Made by a program: the position numbers and the translations under genes. DNA of 64,000 nt, from positions 1 through 64,000 of the IMG/VR virus record IMGVR_UViG_3300042466_001120. One strand, written 5' to 3'. Source of the stretch: a virus. The first letter of the stretch is position 1; every line of letters starts with the position of its first letter. Below the pieces are notes generated by a model, which was not told the origin of the DNA, ran no database searches, and saw only the letters and a list, made by a program, of their open reading frames with translations. Positions 37,202 to 45,804 of this stretch are shown here, piece by piece.

Positions 37202-38836
37202 ATGGCAGATTTAAGTGGAAATAGTTGTAATATAATAACACTCTTACCTTTAGGTATAGATTGTGATACCATAAATGCGTCAACACCTGACTCATCAAAT
37301 GGTTATATGGCCATTTTAATAACAGGTGGGACACCACCTTATAATGTATCTTGGAGTAACGGAGCACAAGGTACTTACATAACCAATTTAATTCCTGGTA
37401 ATTACACGGCAACAGTTGTTGATTATTATGGTGATTTTAGTGCGACAACAACATGTGAGGTCGGATATGAAAGTTTTTATTTAGAAAAATTTGAAAAATG
37501 TGTATTAATATCCGCAGTAACACCACAATACATATATTATATCGCATCCACACCATCATTGTTTACCCCTAATAAAGTGTACAAATTAACAACACAAACG
37601 GGATGTTGGACAAGTTTAGGTTTGGAGTTAAATACGGGTCAAACGTATAGTAATTCAGTTGCCGTTAAATCTTCAGGACCATATAACTCATGTTTTGCTT
37701 GTATCGCAAATATACCTGCACCACAACCATATTCCGGACCACTTTGTTTAACAAGATACATACAACCGACAGCCAGTCTGACGACGTTCTATAGTGGTGA
37801 TACTATAAATAATTACCCTTCTTGGACAAGTAGTACACAAACAATCTATTACGATAACACAAATACAAGATGGACTGTTAGTGGTTGGACAACACCTAAC
37901 GTACCATACTTACAAAATCCTAATATACCACCTGTTGGGTCTTGGACACTACCAGGGTCATTCATATCTAACGTTATTGTTGCTACGGGAGTTTGTACGA
38001 CATCACCTTTACAGATAACAGTTCAAACACAAAATCCGGCATGTTCAACAAGTTTAGGATCGGCAACTATTAATGTAGTTGGAGGAACACCACCTTACAT
38101 ATATTCGTTAGACAATATTAATTTCACATCAACTAACCTTTTAACGGGTCTGGCTGCAGGACCAAAAACTGTGTATGTTAAAGATTCTTCACCATTACAA
38201 AATGTAGGGAATCAAGGGTTTTCAATAATCCCAGTTCAAAATTACACGAACTATCAGATAAATGTTAACTTTACCACTCCAGGACTACAATCAACCACCA
38301 CAACGAATCAAACCGCCAATTCCACCACATTATCACAAGACACTAATTTCAATATAAGTCTAACACCAAACACCCCGTTTAATCAACCTTCAACAGTTAA
38401 GTTTGATTTAATTTTTAATGTTGCTACTACCGCATATACAAATTCCACGGACGCTCCGATAATTGCAAACACGATAAATGCGAGTGGAAGTGTTGGATCA
38501 ACTTTACCTGGCGGTATATCATCAATACCTGTTACACAAACAGTAAGTAGACCGTTGTGTATTGCCGGTGACATAATTACAACAACATATACGATCTCAT
38601 ACTTAAATTGTTTATTGACGGACACAACATCAAATATTACAGGAACGATAAACCAATATATAAGTGAAATATGCGCAACTAGTAATTTTTGTATATTAAA
38701 GGCGTATTCCGATGTTACATTAACCGTTAAAAAAATATCATTAACCCCGTTAAATTGTCAGGGTATTGATTCGACAATAATTAATAGAACCGCAAGTGCG
38801 GTAAAATTTGGACCAATTTGTCCGTTACTTTCTTAA
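37202..38836 (+). CDS. tail adhesin with SprB-like repeats
   Basis: 544 residues, starting 3 nt after the previous stop. Residues about 35-85 (ITGGTPPYNVSWSNGAQGTY, then NLIPGNYTATVVD) and about 285-335 (VVGGTPPYIYSLDNINF, then LLTGLAAGPKTVYVKD) are SprB-type repeats. The region between is Cys- and aromatic-rich; the C-terminal 200 residues are Thr/Asn-rich beta structure with several Cys. It has no linker tracts or chaperone. Probably another exposed tail protein; the specific role is unknown. Confidence 0.8.
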   Translation: MADLSGNSCNIITLLPLGIDCDTINASTPDSSNGYMAILITGGTPPYNVSWSNGAQGTYITNLIPGNYTATVVDYYGDFSATTTCEVGYESFYLEKFEKCVLISAVTPQYIYYIASTPSLFTPNKVYKLTTQTGCWTSLGLELNTGQTYSNSVAVKSSGPYNSCFACIANIPAPQPYSGPLCLTRYIQPTASLTTFYSGDTINNYPSWTSSTQTIYYDNTNTRWTVSGWTTPNVPYLQNPNIPPVGSWTLPGSFISNVIVATGVCTTSPLQITVQTQNPACSTSLGSATINVVGGTPPYIYSLDNINFTSTNLLTGLAAGPKTVYVKDSSPLQNVGNQGFSIIPVQNYTNYQINVNFTTPGLQSTTTTNQTANSTTLSQDTNFNISLTPNTPFNQPSTVKFDLIFNVATTAYTNSTDAPIIANTINASGSVGSTLPGGISSIPVTQTVSRPLCIAGDIITTTYTISYLNCLLTDTTSNITGTINQYISEICATSNFCILKAYSDVTLTVKKISLTPLNCQGIDSTIINRTASAVKFGPICPLLS

Positions 38837-38844
38837 ACCATGAA

Positions 38845-38852
38845 TATTTATA
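38845..38852 (+). promoter_or_regulatory. TATTTAT-class promoter candidate
   Basis: TATTTATAAAATATG starts 12 nt before the ATG at 38857. Confidence 0.5.
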
Positions 38853-38856
38853 AAAT

Positions 38857-41049
38857 ATGTCTTACATAATTAAAAATACCTCAGCACTCATTAATACACA
38901 ATTAACCGATGCTGCAAGAAAAAGGTTATCGCAAGGTAAATTCGATATCGCGTATTTCCAAGTTGGAGATAGTGAGGTTTGTTATAACTGTGTTAATGGA
39001 ATGAATTTGGTTGAGTCCAACGTTCTAAGTCCTCAGTATAACTCTCAAAATACGGCACCGATTCCTGACAGAAATAGAATGAACATCAAATATCCACTTT
39101 TTGTGGACTCAACATCTGGTAGTACTTTTGGTATTCCGTATGATGATTCTTATATTGATGATGTTTTTAATAGTGCGGCACCAAGGGGATTCTTTACTGG
39201 TAGTACGGTATTCACTTCTTCGGCATACACTTTAAATCCTAACTTTATAATTGATAATACGACCTTATCATCAGGAACTACAATAACGCTGTCTTCATCT
39301 TCTGTTAATTTAACCGTATCTGGTACCGTAAGTGAGGGTGACTTTATCACTATATTTACAAACGGAAACATATCACCAATATCAGGTAACTCACCTATGT
39401 TTACCTATAAGATAGTTGGAATAACCGGAGACACCTCAACAGCAACGACGGTAACAATACAAGTCGATAGGCAGGTGCCTGATTTTAGTAATATGGGTAT
39501 TACGGGTAATTCGTCTTGTTTATTTTATCCGCAAAAAATGACGGATTTATACGATACGTTCACACCACAACCATATTGGGCAACTGACGTGTTTAATTTT
39601 GAAACAAATTGTGACGTATCACAACGTAACGTGGCGATATGGAATATGAATTCACCTTGGACCGAATCACCGGCTGGTGTTTTTAACAACTTAAATCAAG
39701 ATTATAACTTATATGAGTCAACAGGGTATACAGGATCTAAAGAGTATTTTGGATATAACCTAAATGGTGGTCAAACTGATACCGACTCAACATATTATTA
39801 CAACTCACTATCCGATAAGATTACTGTTAATCCTATTGATCAAAAAGCGATTGGAATCGTACACTACACAAATCAGGCGATAGATAATTTTTATGGTGAA
39901 AAATTTGCCTTTCAAGAATACGATCCGACAAATCCCGGAAATACAGGACAAGCAAGAAACTTCAAAATCAACCTTCCTTGGTTGATGTGGCACAAAAATC
40001 AAAATGCGACCATAGGTGAGGAGTTCTATGTTGACCCATCAGGATTTACTTCATTAAACCTTTTTGAACCACATTATATGGAATCAACTAGGGATTTAAA
40101 CTTTAACGCACCTGGTCTTAGATATTACCATTTGTGGGATACACATGCAAACACTAACGGAATTCCAAATAGAGTAGGTAAGGTATATCCTGACCAAAAA
40201 ATGGTTATATTTGATGATGATGAGATTGTTGCAACACTAAACAACAAATCTAATAGGTCGTGGACTTTACCGGCACCACAATTAGGTCTGATTTTACCAA
40301 ACACCTTATGTGGTGGTGATGGTGGAACAACCGGATTATTATCGGGTAATAGTGAAAGTCTTTTCGTTACTTATAGATTTAACAATAGTGCCTTTACCAA
40401 TTCGTTACATTGTAATTACTACTCAAGAATAAGTGGTTACGATCAAACAATGGTACAAGGATCTACAGACGTATTAGTTAGGTTTGGAAACGAATTTCCA
40501 TTTTTAAGTCCTCAAGTGGGGACCTCACTAAGTGGGTTTAGTGCAAATAACATAAAAATATTAGCACAAAAGGTTAGTAGTGGAACAACAAGACCTAACC
40601 CTATTGCATGGAAAGAAATAGATATTTCCTCACAATTATCGGCAACGACAGTTGGTGGGTATTTAACGTCAACAGGATTAACTGCAACCACAATACAATT
40701 AACTGAGACAATGTATAATTCTGCGCCTACATATAGATTGGACAATTACATTAATTTACCATCATTAAATCAAACAGGAACTACGTTTAATTTTGGTGGA
40801 GAGTTTTATTTTTATGGAACGATACAAACAGACATTCAAGCAACAATATACGTTATGAACTATCTTTGTAATTTAGGACAAACACAGTTCTTCGACTCAT
40901 CGAACCCTACTTGGAGTAAAACTAAGACGCCACACGTCACGGAAGTTGCTCTTTACAACGCGGATAAAGAACTTATGGTTATTTCTAAGATACAATCACC
41001 CGAAAAAAGACAGGGAATACAACAGTATCCTATTAAATTAGATTTTTAA
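38857..41049 (+). CDS. tail fibre/baseplate-attachment protein
   Basis: 730 residues. The N-terminus (INTQLTDAARKRLSQGKFDI, then AYFQVGDSEV) follows the pattern of phage tail-fibre N-terminal domains that read ITxxGxxxLxxG..I.xxxIGDG. Near the C-terminus HVTEVALYNADKELMVISKI matches the ITEVGLFDxxGxLLxxxKI strand of the same fibre families. Between them is a long beta-rich body. This suggests a fibre or fibre-adaptor protein closing the host-recognition operon. No chaperone or catalytic motif is visible. Confidence 0.8.
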   Translation: MSYIIKNTSALINTQLTDAARKRLSQGKFDIAYFQVGDSEVCYNCVNGMNLVESNVLSPQYNSQNTAPIPDRNRMNIKYPLFVDSTSGSTFGIPYDDSYIDDVFNSAAPRGFFTGSTVFTSSAYTLNPNFIIDNTTLSSGTTITLSSSSVNLTVSGTVSEGDFITIFTNGNISPISGNSPMFTYKIVGITGDTSTATTVTIQVDRQVPDFSNMGITGNSSCLFYPQKMTDLYDTFTPQPYWATDVFNFETNCDVSQRNVAIWNMNSPWTESPAGVFNNLNQDYNLYESTGYTGSKEYFGYNLNGGQTDTDSTYYYNSLSDKITVNPIDQKAIGIVHYTNQAIDNFYGEKFAFQEYDPTNPGNTGQARNFKINLPWLMWHKNQNATIGEEFYVDPSGFTSLNLFEPHYMESTRDLNFNAPGLRYYHLWDTHANTNGIPNRVGKVYPDQKMVIFDDDEIVATLNNKSNRSWTLPAPQLGLILPNTLCGGDGGTTGLLSGNSESLFVTYRFNNSAFTNSLHCNYYSRISGYDQTMVQGSTDVLVRFGNEFPFLSPQVGTSLSGFSANNIKILAQKVSSGTTRPNPIAWKEIDISSQLSATTVGGYLTSTGLTATTIQLTETMYNSAPTYRLDNYINLPSLNQTGTTFNFGGEFYFYGTIQTDIQATIYVMNYLCNLGQTQFFDSSNPTWSKTKTPHVTEVALYNADKELMVISKIQSPEKRQGIQQYPIKLDF

Positions 41050-41054
41050 TTTTT

Positions 41055-41660
41055 ATGGCAAACAAAACTGATTTTAAAAACTCACCAAAGGTGTTAGGGT
41101 TAGATATTTCAACAAAAACTATAGGTTGGTGCCTATTTGATATTCAAACACGAGAATTGTTAGAACTAACACATTTCTCACCCGTTATCAAACCAAAAGT
41201 TGAGGATAAAATACAAGAATTATTGATGAAAGTGACCATGTTTGAAGAAAAATTGGTTAATTATAAAAATCTTGGAATAACTAGTGTTATAATAGAAGAA
41301 CCATTATTAAACTCAAACAATGTTTGGACAGTAGGTACTTTATTACGGTATAACTCAATGATTACGAAGTCAATTTACGACACTTTAGGTATCGTACCAT
41401 CATACATATCAACATACAACTCAAGAAAATATGCTTGGCCTGATTTAGTTATGCCAAACGATAAAGGTAAACACGTATTGTTTGGTGGACTACCAAAAGA
41501 CATAGATAAAAAAGATTTAATTTGGAGGAAAGTTTCAGATAAAGAACCACAAATAACTTGGTTATATACACGGAACAATACACTTAAAAAAGAGTGTTAT
41601 GATATGTCCGATTCATATACTTGTGTTCTTGGTTATATGAATCAAGAAAAGATTTGGTAA
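41055..41660 (+). CDS. RuvC-like Holliday-junction resolvase
   Basis: 201 residues. The RNase H-fold signature begins VLGLDISTKTIGWCLFD with Asp17, continues with SVIIEEPLL (Glu81/82) and ends in a helix with DMSDSYTCVLGYM (Asp near 183-186), giving the D-E-D acidic set of RuvC-type nucleases. It is predicted to resolve recombination junctions before packaging, taking the place of T4 endonuclease VII (gp49), which is unrelated. It follows the fibre genes by 5 nt, but functionally belongs with the recombination block after it. Confidence 0.82.
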   Translation: MANKTDFKNSPKVLGLDISTKTIGWCLFDIQTRELLELTHFSPVIKPKVEDKIQELLMKVTMFEEKLVNYKNLGITSVIIEEPLLNSNNVWTVGTLLRYNSMITKSIYDTLGIVPSYISTYNSRKYAWPDLVMPNDKGKHVLFGGLPKDIDKKDLIWRKVSDKEPQITWLYTRNNTLKKECYDMSDSYTCVLGYMNQEKIW

Positions 41661-41678
41661 CTTTTTTTAATTAGGTGA

Positions 41679-41692
41679 TATTTATATATAAA
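41679..41692 (+). promoter_or_regulatory. TATTTAT-class promoter of the 41701 gene
   Basis: TATTTATATATAAA starts 22 nt before the ATG, identical in 14-mer and spacing to the site at 8567. Confidence 0.6.
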
Positions 41693-41700
41693 TTAAAAAT

Positions 41701-42144
41701 ATGAAAAGACTTGTAAGATTATCCGAATCGGATTTAGCGAGAATAGTTAAAAGAGTTATTAAAGAGTCTAAAATCGAAACACAAGCCGAAGGTATTTTCG
41801 ATTACTTCAGTAAAGGAAATGAAGATGATGAAGTTGGTAATGAATTACTATCTGCTATTAAAAATGGTGAAGCGGAAAACATTGAAGAACTAAAACCTAC
41901 TGGTGATTATGCTAAATTTATTGGGTTTAAATTTGATATTGATGACCATAAATTTATTGTGAAAAATATACTTAACCATTTTGATTTTATTAATGAATAT
42001 TTTTTATCTATTGATGGACAAGAATTAAAGGTAAGTAAAGGTACAATAAAAAAAATAATCAGAGAATTAGAACCAATTACGGGTAAATACAAATCTGATG
42101 TAAAATCGTCAATCATATCATCATTTAAAGGACGAAAAATATAA
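41701..42144 (+). CDS. unknown protein with putative virion-targeting N-terminus
   Basis: 147 residues. The N-terminus LSESDLARIVKRVIKE (residues 7-22) closely matches that of the hydrolase-like protein at 8589, both ending in KE. The rest is acidic in the middle and basic at the C-terminus (KSDVKSSIISSFKGRK), without a recognised fold. The shared leader, matching promoter and stand-alone transcription unit (own promoter and terminator) suggest co-expression and possibly the same destination, for example inside the capsid. That is inference. Confidence 0.82.
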   Translation: MKRLVRLSESDLARIVKRVIKESKIETQAEGIFDYFSKGNEDDEVGNELLSAIKNGEAENIEELKPTGDYAKFIGFKFDIDDHKFIVKNILNHFDFINEYFLSIDGQELKVSKGTIKKIIRELEPITGKYKSDVKSSIISSFKGRKI

Positions 42145-42170
42145 AATAAATTCTATATTAGATCAATATA

Positions 42171-42197
42171 AACCCACCCCATAAAGGTGGGTTTTTT
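42171..42197 (+). terminator. rho-independent terminator
   Basis: A perfect 8-bp GC-containing stem (42171-42178 with 42186-42193) with a 7-nt loop is followed by six T. A GTG at 42187 in frame with the primase lies inside the stem and is therefore an unlikely start. Confidence 0.93.
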
Positions 42198-42202
42198 ATT
42201 GT

Positions 42203-42231
42203 TTGACAAAACCGATTCATATACTTATCTT
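42203..42231 (+). promoter_or_regulatory. promoter of the primase operon
   Basis: TTGACA (42203-42208) and TATCTT (42226-42231) are spaced by 17 nt. The -10 box starts 12 nt before the ATG at 42238, predicting a transcript that begins at the start codon. Confidence 0.6.
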
Positions 42232-42237
42232 ATGTTT

Positions 42238-43158
42238 ATGGATGATGAATCACTTTTGATAGATTTAATAATGACGATGTTTGGTGAACCAAAAAGCATC
42301 AACGAATATTCAGGACAAATATCCGTTGATTGTCCGGTTTGTTCGTATGATATTAAAGCGTTATCAAAAACTGACGGAAAGGGTAATCTTGAAATAAATT
42401 ACCAAAACCACGTTTATAAATGTTGGGCATGTTCAGAAACTCACGACACTCACGGACACTTAGGTAAGTTAATTGATAAATACGGATCAAAAAAAGACAA
42501 AAAAACCTACAAGTTAATCAGACCAGATAAGTTTGAAAAGAAAGAAAAGGTATTTAAAGAGTTAGAACTACCAAAAGAGTATAAGAAGTTTGAAGAAATC
42601 CACCCCCTACATATACCAAGAAAAGAAGCTTTTAACTACCTCAAAAAACGAGGAATAACACAAGAAATAATAGATAAATACCAAATCGGAATTTGTATTG
42701 AAGGAGAATACTCCGGAAGAATAATAGTCCCATCGTTTAATAAAAAAGGTGATCTAAACTTCTTCGTTTCTAGATCTTGGGATCCCAAATCAAGACTTAA
42801 ATATAAAAACCCCGAAGCTGCGAAGGACTTTTTGATTTTTAATGAAAGTTTGGTTGATTTTAAAAAAGACATCTATATTGTTGAAGGTGTTTTTGACTCA
42901 TTCTTTTTGGATAACTCAATAGCATTACTTGGAAAGTACATCAACGACAATATGTGGGAAAAACTATATACCAAAGCAAAAAAAGATATTATTATCTGTT
43001 TGGATGGTGATGCTTATGATGACGCAAAAAAACTATACGATAAACTAAACGGAGGTGCTCTCTACAATAGAATAAAACTTGTCAAACTACCAAAAGATAA
43101 AGATGTTTGTGATTTAAGAGGTGATATTACTCCGTATTATATACAAGAAAAAAAATGA
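42238..43158 (+). CDS. 61: DNA primase, gp61/DnaG-like
   Basis: 306 residues from ATG 42238; ATG 42232 is also possible, but 42238 matches the promoter spacing. The N-terminus has a zinc-binding CPVC ... CWAC pair (around residues 33-70) for template recognition. The catalytic Toprim domain has IYIVEGVFDSFF (Glu) and IIICLDGDAYDDA (DxD), the metal sites for primer synthesis. It is expected to work with the gp41-like helicase. The last bases overlap the next gene (ATGA). Confidence 0.9.
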   Translation: MDDESLLIDLIMTMFGEPKSINEYSGQISVDCPVCSYDIKALSKTDGKGNLEINYQNHVYKCWACSETHDTHGHLGKLIDKYGSKKDKKTYKLIRPDKFEKKEKVFKELELPKEYKKFEEIHPLHIPRKEAFNYLKKRGITQEIIDKYQIGICIEGEYSGRIIVPSFNKKGDLNFFVSRSWDPKSRLKYKNPEAAKDFLIFNESLVDFKKDIYIVEGVFDSFFLDNSIALLGKYINDNMWEKLYTKAKKDIIICLDGDAYDDAKKLYDKLNGGALYNRIKLVKLPKDKDVCDLRGDITPYYIQEKK

Positions 43159-44030
43159 ATTTAAAAGAAATAGCAAAAGTTGCGGAAGATATAAGGAATG
43201 TCTTATCAATAAGACGAAATGAGTTAAATTTATCTTTTGAAGAAGAAGGTCACGAATATACTATGATGGATGTTGATGGAAAAATTAAAAAAGATTTTCC
43301 ATCGGTTTCAAAAGTAATGAAATTATTTTATGATGAATTTCCTACTGAGGAGGCGGCAAGAGCAAAGGCGAAGGGAGATCCTTATGTGATGCAAACATTA
43401 CTAGCTGAATGGGAAGAGATGGGTAAGATATCCACAAATATGGGTAGCCGGGTTCACTACGAATTAGAGATTGAAACCTTAAAAAGGTGTGGACTTAATA
43501 AAGAGGTAAGGCAACCGATATATGAGTGCGATATGGAAATGATTATGAAAGGTGATCGTATGATTAGGGCTGGATATAATTTTTTAAAACTAATGGAAGA
43601 AAGGGGTGCGGTGTTAATTGATACGGAAATAGTATTAGGAGACCCCGAACTGGGTTATGTTGGTCAGGGAGATACTTGTTGGTTAATTATGAATAAAAGT
43701 AAAACCGGATATGGATTTATTATTACTGACTATAAATCAAACAAAAAGAAAAATATGGAAACCAATAACTACACAAAACCAATGAGAGAACCATTCAAAC
43801 ACTTACCAAACAACGCTCTTGGACACTATAACACACAGTTACCATTATATGGTAAATTATTATTAAAAATGTTAAGAGGTACAAAGTACGAAAACTTACC
43901 GCTTTTAGGTTGTATTATTGTCCACCTTACAGACGAACAAGAATTTATAGAATACCGAGTATCAAAAGAAGATATTGACACAATATTGAAAATGGACATA
44001 AAACCAAAGTTGACAACATTAAAAAAATAA
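43155..44030 (+). CDS. PD-(D/E)XK nuclease (RecB/Cas4-like fold)
   Basis: 291 residues, start overlapping the primase stop. The nuclease core shows GYVGQGDTCW with Asp173 and ITDYKSNKKK with Asp192-Tyr-Lys194, then a helix with HYNTQLPLYGKLL (the QxxxY motif of RecB-family nucleases). An upstream helix MGSRVHYELE may supply the motif I acidic residue. It is predicted to be a DNA exonuclease acting with the recombination or replication machinery of this operon. The substrate is unknown. Confidence 0.83.
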   Translation: MNLKEIAKVAEDIRNVLSIRRNELNLSFEEEGHEYTMMDVDGKIKKDFPSVSKVMKLFYDEFPTEEAARAKAKGDPYVMQTLLAEWEEMGKISTNMGSRVHYELEIETLKRCGLNKEVRQPIYECDMEMIMKGDRMIRAGYNFLKLMEERGAVLIDTEIVLGDPELGYVGQGDTCWLIMNKSKTGYGFIITDYKSNKKKNMETNNYTKPMREPFKHLPNNALGHYNTQLPLYGKLLLKMLRGTKYENLPLLGCIIVHLTDEQEFIEYRVSKEDIDTILKMDIKPKLTTLKK

Positions 44031-44043
44031 ATTATATTAAACT

Positions 44044-44133
44044 ATGGAAAGTACAATAACACCTATATGGTACACCAACACAAGTTGGGACAATACAACA
44101 ATTAAAATAAACATAAATTATATTATAAAATAA
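44044..44133 (+). CDS. possible 29-residue leader peptide gene
   Basis: An open frame of 29 codons starts at ATG 44044, and its TAA overlaps the next ATG at 44133 (TAATG), the same arrangement used elsewhere here for coupled genes. The product would be polar at the start and Ile/Asn/Lys-rich at the end, with no motif. It could be a real microprotein, a translational-coupling leader, or chance. Confidence 0.35.
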   Translation: MESTITPIWYTNTSWDNTTIKININYIIK

Positions 44134-44345
44134 TGGACGAAATAATCAAACCAAAAATCAATCTAAAAGATCAACCAACCGTTGAGTGTGAGAAATGTAA
44201 ATCAATTTACTTTAAAGAAGTAACGATTTTGAAAAAAGTACCAAAGTTATTGACTGGTAGTCACGAAGATACGATAGTACCCTTCCCAACTTATATGTGT
44301 AATGATTGTGGTAATATAAACGAAGACTTTAAATTATTTGATTAA
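44133..44345 (+). CDS. small zinc-ribbon protein
   Basis: 70 residues with two Cys pairs, CEKCKS (around 19-22) and CNDCGN (around 56-59), a classic zinc ribbon spacing. Such small zinc-ribbon proteins are common in T4-like phages; the role is not known. It lies in the primase-nuclease-gp47 operon, starting in a TAATG overlap. Confidence 0.82.
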   Translation: MDEIIKPKINLKDQPTVECEKCKSIYFKEVTILKKVPKLLTGSHEDTIVPFPTYMCNDCGNINEDFKLFD

Positions 44346-44346
44346 T

Positions 44347-44571
44347 ATGGGAAAAAAATTAGTATGGTTTGAATCTTACACAACAATTTGTAAGTATTCT
44401 GCCGAGTTAACAGATGAAGAAGCGAAACTGTTTGAAGAAGATGAAGACAAGTTTTATGAAGAAGTTGATTTCAGAGGAGATCAAGAATTGGAGTGGGATA
44501 AAATTGAAAATGAGGATGAATACGATTTTAGTATAGAGGAGGATTTTAGTATTGAGGGGGGTTTACTATGA
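44347..44571 (+). CDS. acidic small protein
   Basis: 74 residues from ATG 44347; a TTG at 44338 is a less likely start. The N-terminus forms strands (KKLVWFESYTTIC), followed by a very acidic C-terminus with a repeated DFSIE pair (FSIEEDFSIEGG). Acidic character could indicate DNA mimicry or binding to a basic partner, but nothing specific is recognised. It ends in an ATGA overlap with the next gene. Confidence 0.75.
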   Translation: MGKKLVWFESYTTICKYSAELTDEEAKLFEEDEDKFYEEVDFRGDQELEWDKIENEDEYDFSIEEDFSIEGGLL

Positions 44572-44801
44572 CACACAAAGAATTTTATATTTGGTTGGAG
44601 GGGTTTATGACTAATAGATCTTGGGTAACATTTAAAGAAACGGATGTTGAAAGTATTAAAGAAAAAATGAATGAAGTTAAAGATGTTGATCCATTTTTTC
44701 CTAATCCAAGAACGACAGTTCCTTCACCATTTAATCCGGTTATTATGCCGTTAAAAAATAATGATGACCCACATAAACCACCTTTTGATATTACTTGTTA
44801 A
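44568..44801 (+). CDS. small unknown protein upstream of gp47
   Basis: 77 residues. The N-terminus HKEFYIWLEGFM resembles a short motif found in many small T4-like phage proteins; the C-terminus is Pro-rich (PNPRTTVPSPFNPVIMPL). No catalytic residues or membrane segments. Translation is coupled to the preceding acidic protein. Confidence 0.78.
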   Translation: MTHKEFYIWLEGFMTNRSWVTFKETDVESIKEKMNEVKDVDPFFPNPRTTVPSPFNPVIMPLKNNDDPHKPPFDITC

Positions 44802-44817
44802 ACAAAATAAAAATTAA

Positions 44818-45597
44818 ATGATAAAAAAACTAGTACATTTTTCGGATCTTCACGTAAAATTATTTAAAGATCACGACCAATACAGAAAGATATTGGAGAA
44901 CGCGATCGACCAATGGAGAGAATTAGAACCTGATAGAATTGTTTTTACTGGTGATTTAGTTCACTCTAAAAATCAAATGACACCTGAACTTATTGAGTTT
45001 GTTGCTTGGATATTAACTGAATGTGTAAATATTGCAAAAACAATCATTATACCTGGTAATCACGACTTTCTCACCGGTAATATTGAAAGATTGGACGCAT
45101 TAACACCTATCATTAATTCGTTAAATGACCGAAACATTCATTATTACAGGGATCGTGGTGTTTATGAAGACGATAATATTAGTTGGTGTGTGTATTCTCA
45201 ATATCAAGGAAATATCCCCCCCGACATTACCGAGGCGAAAGGAAAAAGAATTGGTTTATTTCACGGACCAATACAAGGGATGAAAACAGATTTAGGTTTT
45301 GACTTTGGAGAAGAAGCATATGACATTGAAAAATTTAATGGACTTGAAGTCGTTTTATGTGGGGATATCCACAAAAGACAAGAATTTAAGTTCAAAACGG
45401 GGAAGGGTCATATGGTAGGATCAACAATCCAAAACAACCTTGGTGAAAGTATTACAAAACATGGGTATGGTATTTATGATGTTGAAACAAAGGAATATAA
45501 TTATGTTGATTTATTCAACCCAAAACCGTTCTTAAAATTTTCAATAAAATCTTTTGAGGATATTGAAAACGGAACTGAAAAATTATTAAATATTTAA
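44818..45597 (+). CDS. 47: recombination nuclease subunit gp47 (Mre11/SbcD-like)
   Basis: 259 residues, shorter than T4 gp47 (339). Calcineurin-like phosphoesterase motifs appear in order: FSDLHVK (D10, H12), GDLVH (from about residue 45), GNHD (about 80), a later LFHGP and GDIHKRQ. These bind two metals for nuclease action on dsDNA ends. It pairs with gp46, whose gene follows after a homing-cassette insertion and three small genes. Its final 13 codons (DIENGTE, then KLLNI and stop) are repeated in recoded form after the cassette, showing that the cassette landed at this 3' end without destroying the gene. Confidence 0.9.
   Translation: MIKKLVHFSDLHVKLFKDHDQYRKILENAIDQWRELEPDRIVFTGDLVHSKNQMTPELIEFVAWILTECVNIAKTIIIPGNHDFLTGNIERLDALTPIINSLNDRNIHYYRDRGVYEDDNISWCVYSQYQGNIPPDITEAKGKRIGLFHGPIQGMKTDLGFDFGEEAYDIEKFNGLEVVLCGDIHKRQEFKFKTGKGHMVGSTIQNNLGESITKHGYGIYDVETKEYNYVDLFNPKPFLKFSIKSFEDIENGTEKLLNI
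45559..45597 (+). repeat. 39-bp duplication, copy A (end of gene 47)
   Basis: Copy A encodes D-I-E-N-G-T-E-K-L-L-N-I-stop. It matches copy B (46401-46439) at about 31 of 39 bases. Differences include synonymous AAC/AAT and ACT/ACC changes, one of which removes the ATG present in copy B. Confidence 0.85.
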
Positions 45598-45630
45598 TTG
45601 ATATTATTCACACTTTTTAATTTATTAGGA

Positions 45631-45638
45631 TATTTATA
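45631..45638 (+). promoter_or_regulatory. TATTTAT-class promoter inside the homing cassette
   Basis: TATTTATATTATATG begins 12 nt before the ATG at 45643. Confidence 0.5.
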
Positions 45639-45642
45639 TTAT

Positions 45643-45804
45643 ATGGGAAGATTAAAAATAAAAGATGACGATAAAAAAACTAAAGTATCTGTCGCACTTG
45701 AACCGGAATTACTAAAATTTTATCGGTCATTACATATTAATTTATCTTCTTTGGTTAATAAATTACTTAAAGATTATAAAGATGAAAAATACAAAAATTT
45801 GTAA
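45643..45804 (+). CDS. ribbon-helix-helix DNA-binding protein
   Basis: 53 residues from ATG 45643 (an upstream TTG at 45598 directly after the gp47 stop is unlikely). The core KVSVALEPELLKFYRSLH, followed by NLSSLVNKLLKDY, is the beta-helix-helix pattern of Arc/CopG-type repressors. It overlaps the start of the HNH gene by 23 nt and has its own promoter motif, so it may regulate the cassette by binding that promoter. Alternatively it may assist targeting of the endonuclease. Confidence 0.72.
   Translation: MGRLKIKDDDKKTKVSVALEPELLKFYRSLHINLSSLVNKLLKDYKDEKYKNL

Noticed and set aside
42187-42237. GTG 42187 as start of the primase gene
   Set aside because: It lies in the 3' arm of a strong terminator and upstream of the TTGACA/TATCTT promoter; ATG 42238 fits the promoter spacing and the domain start.
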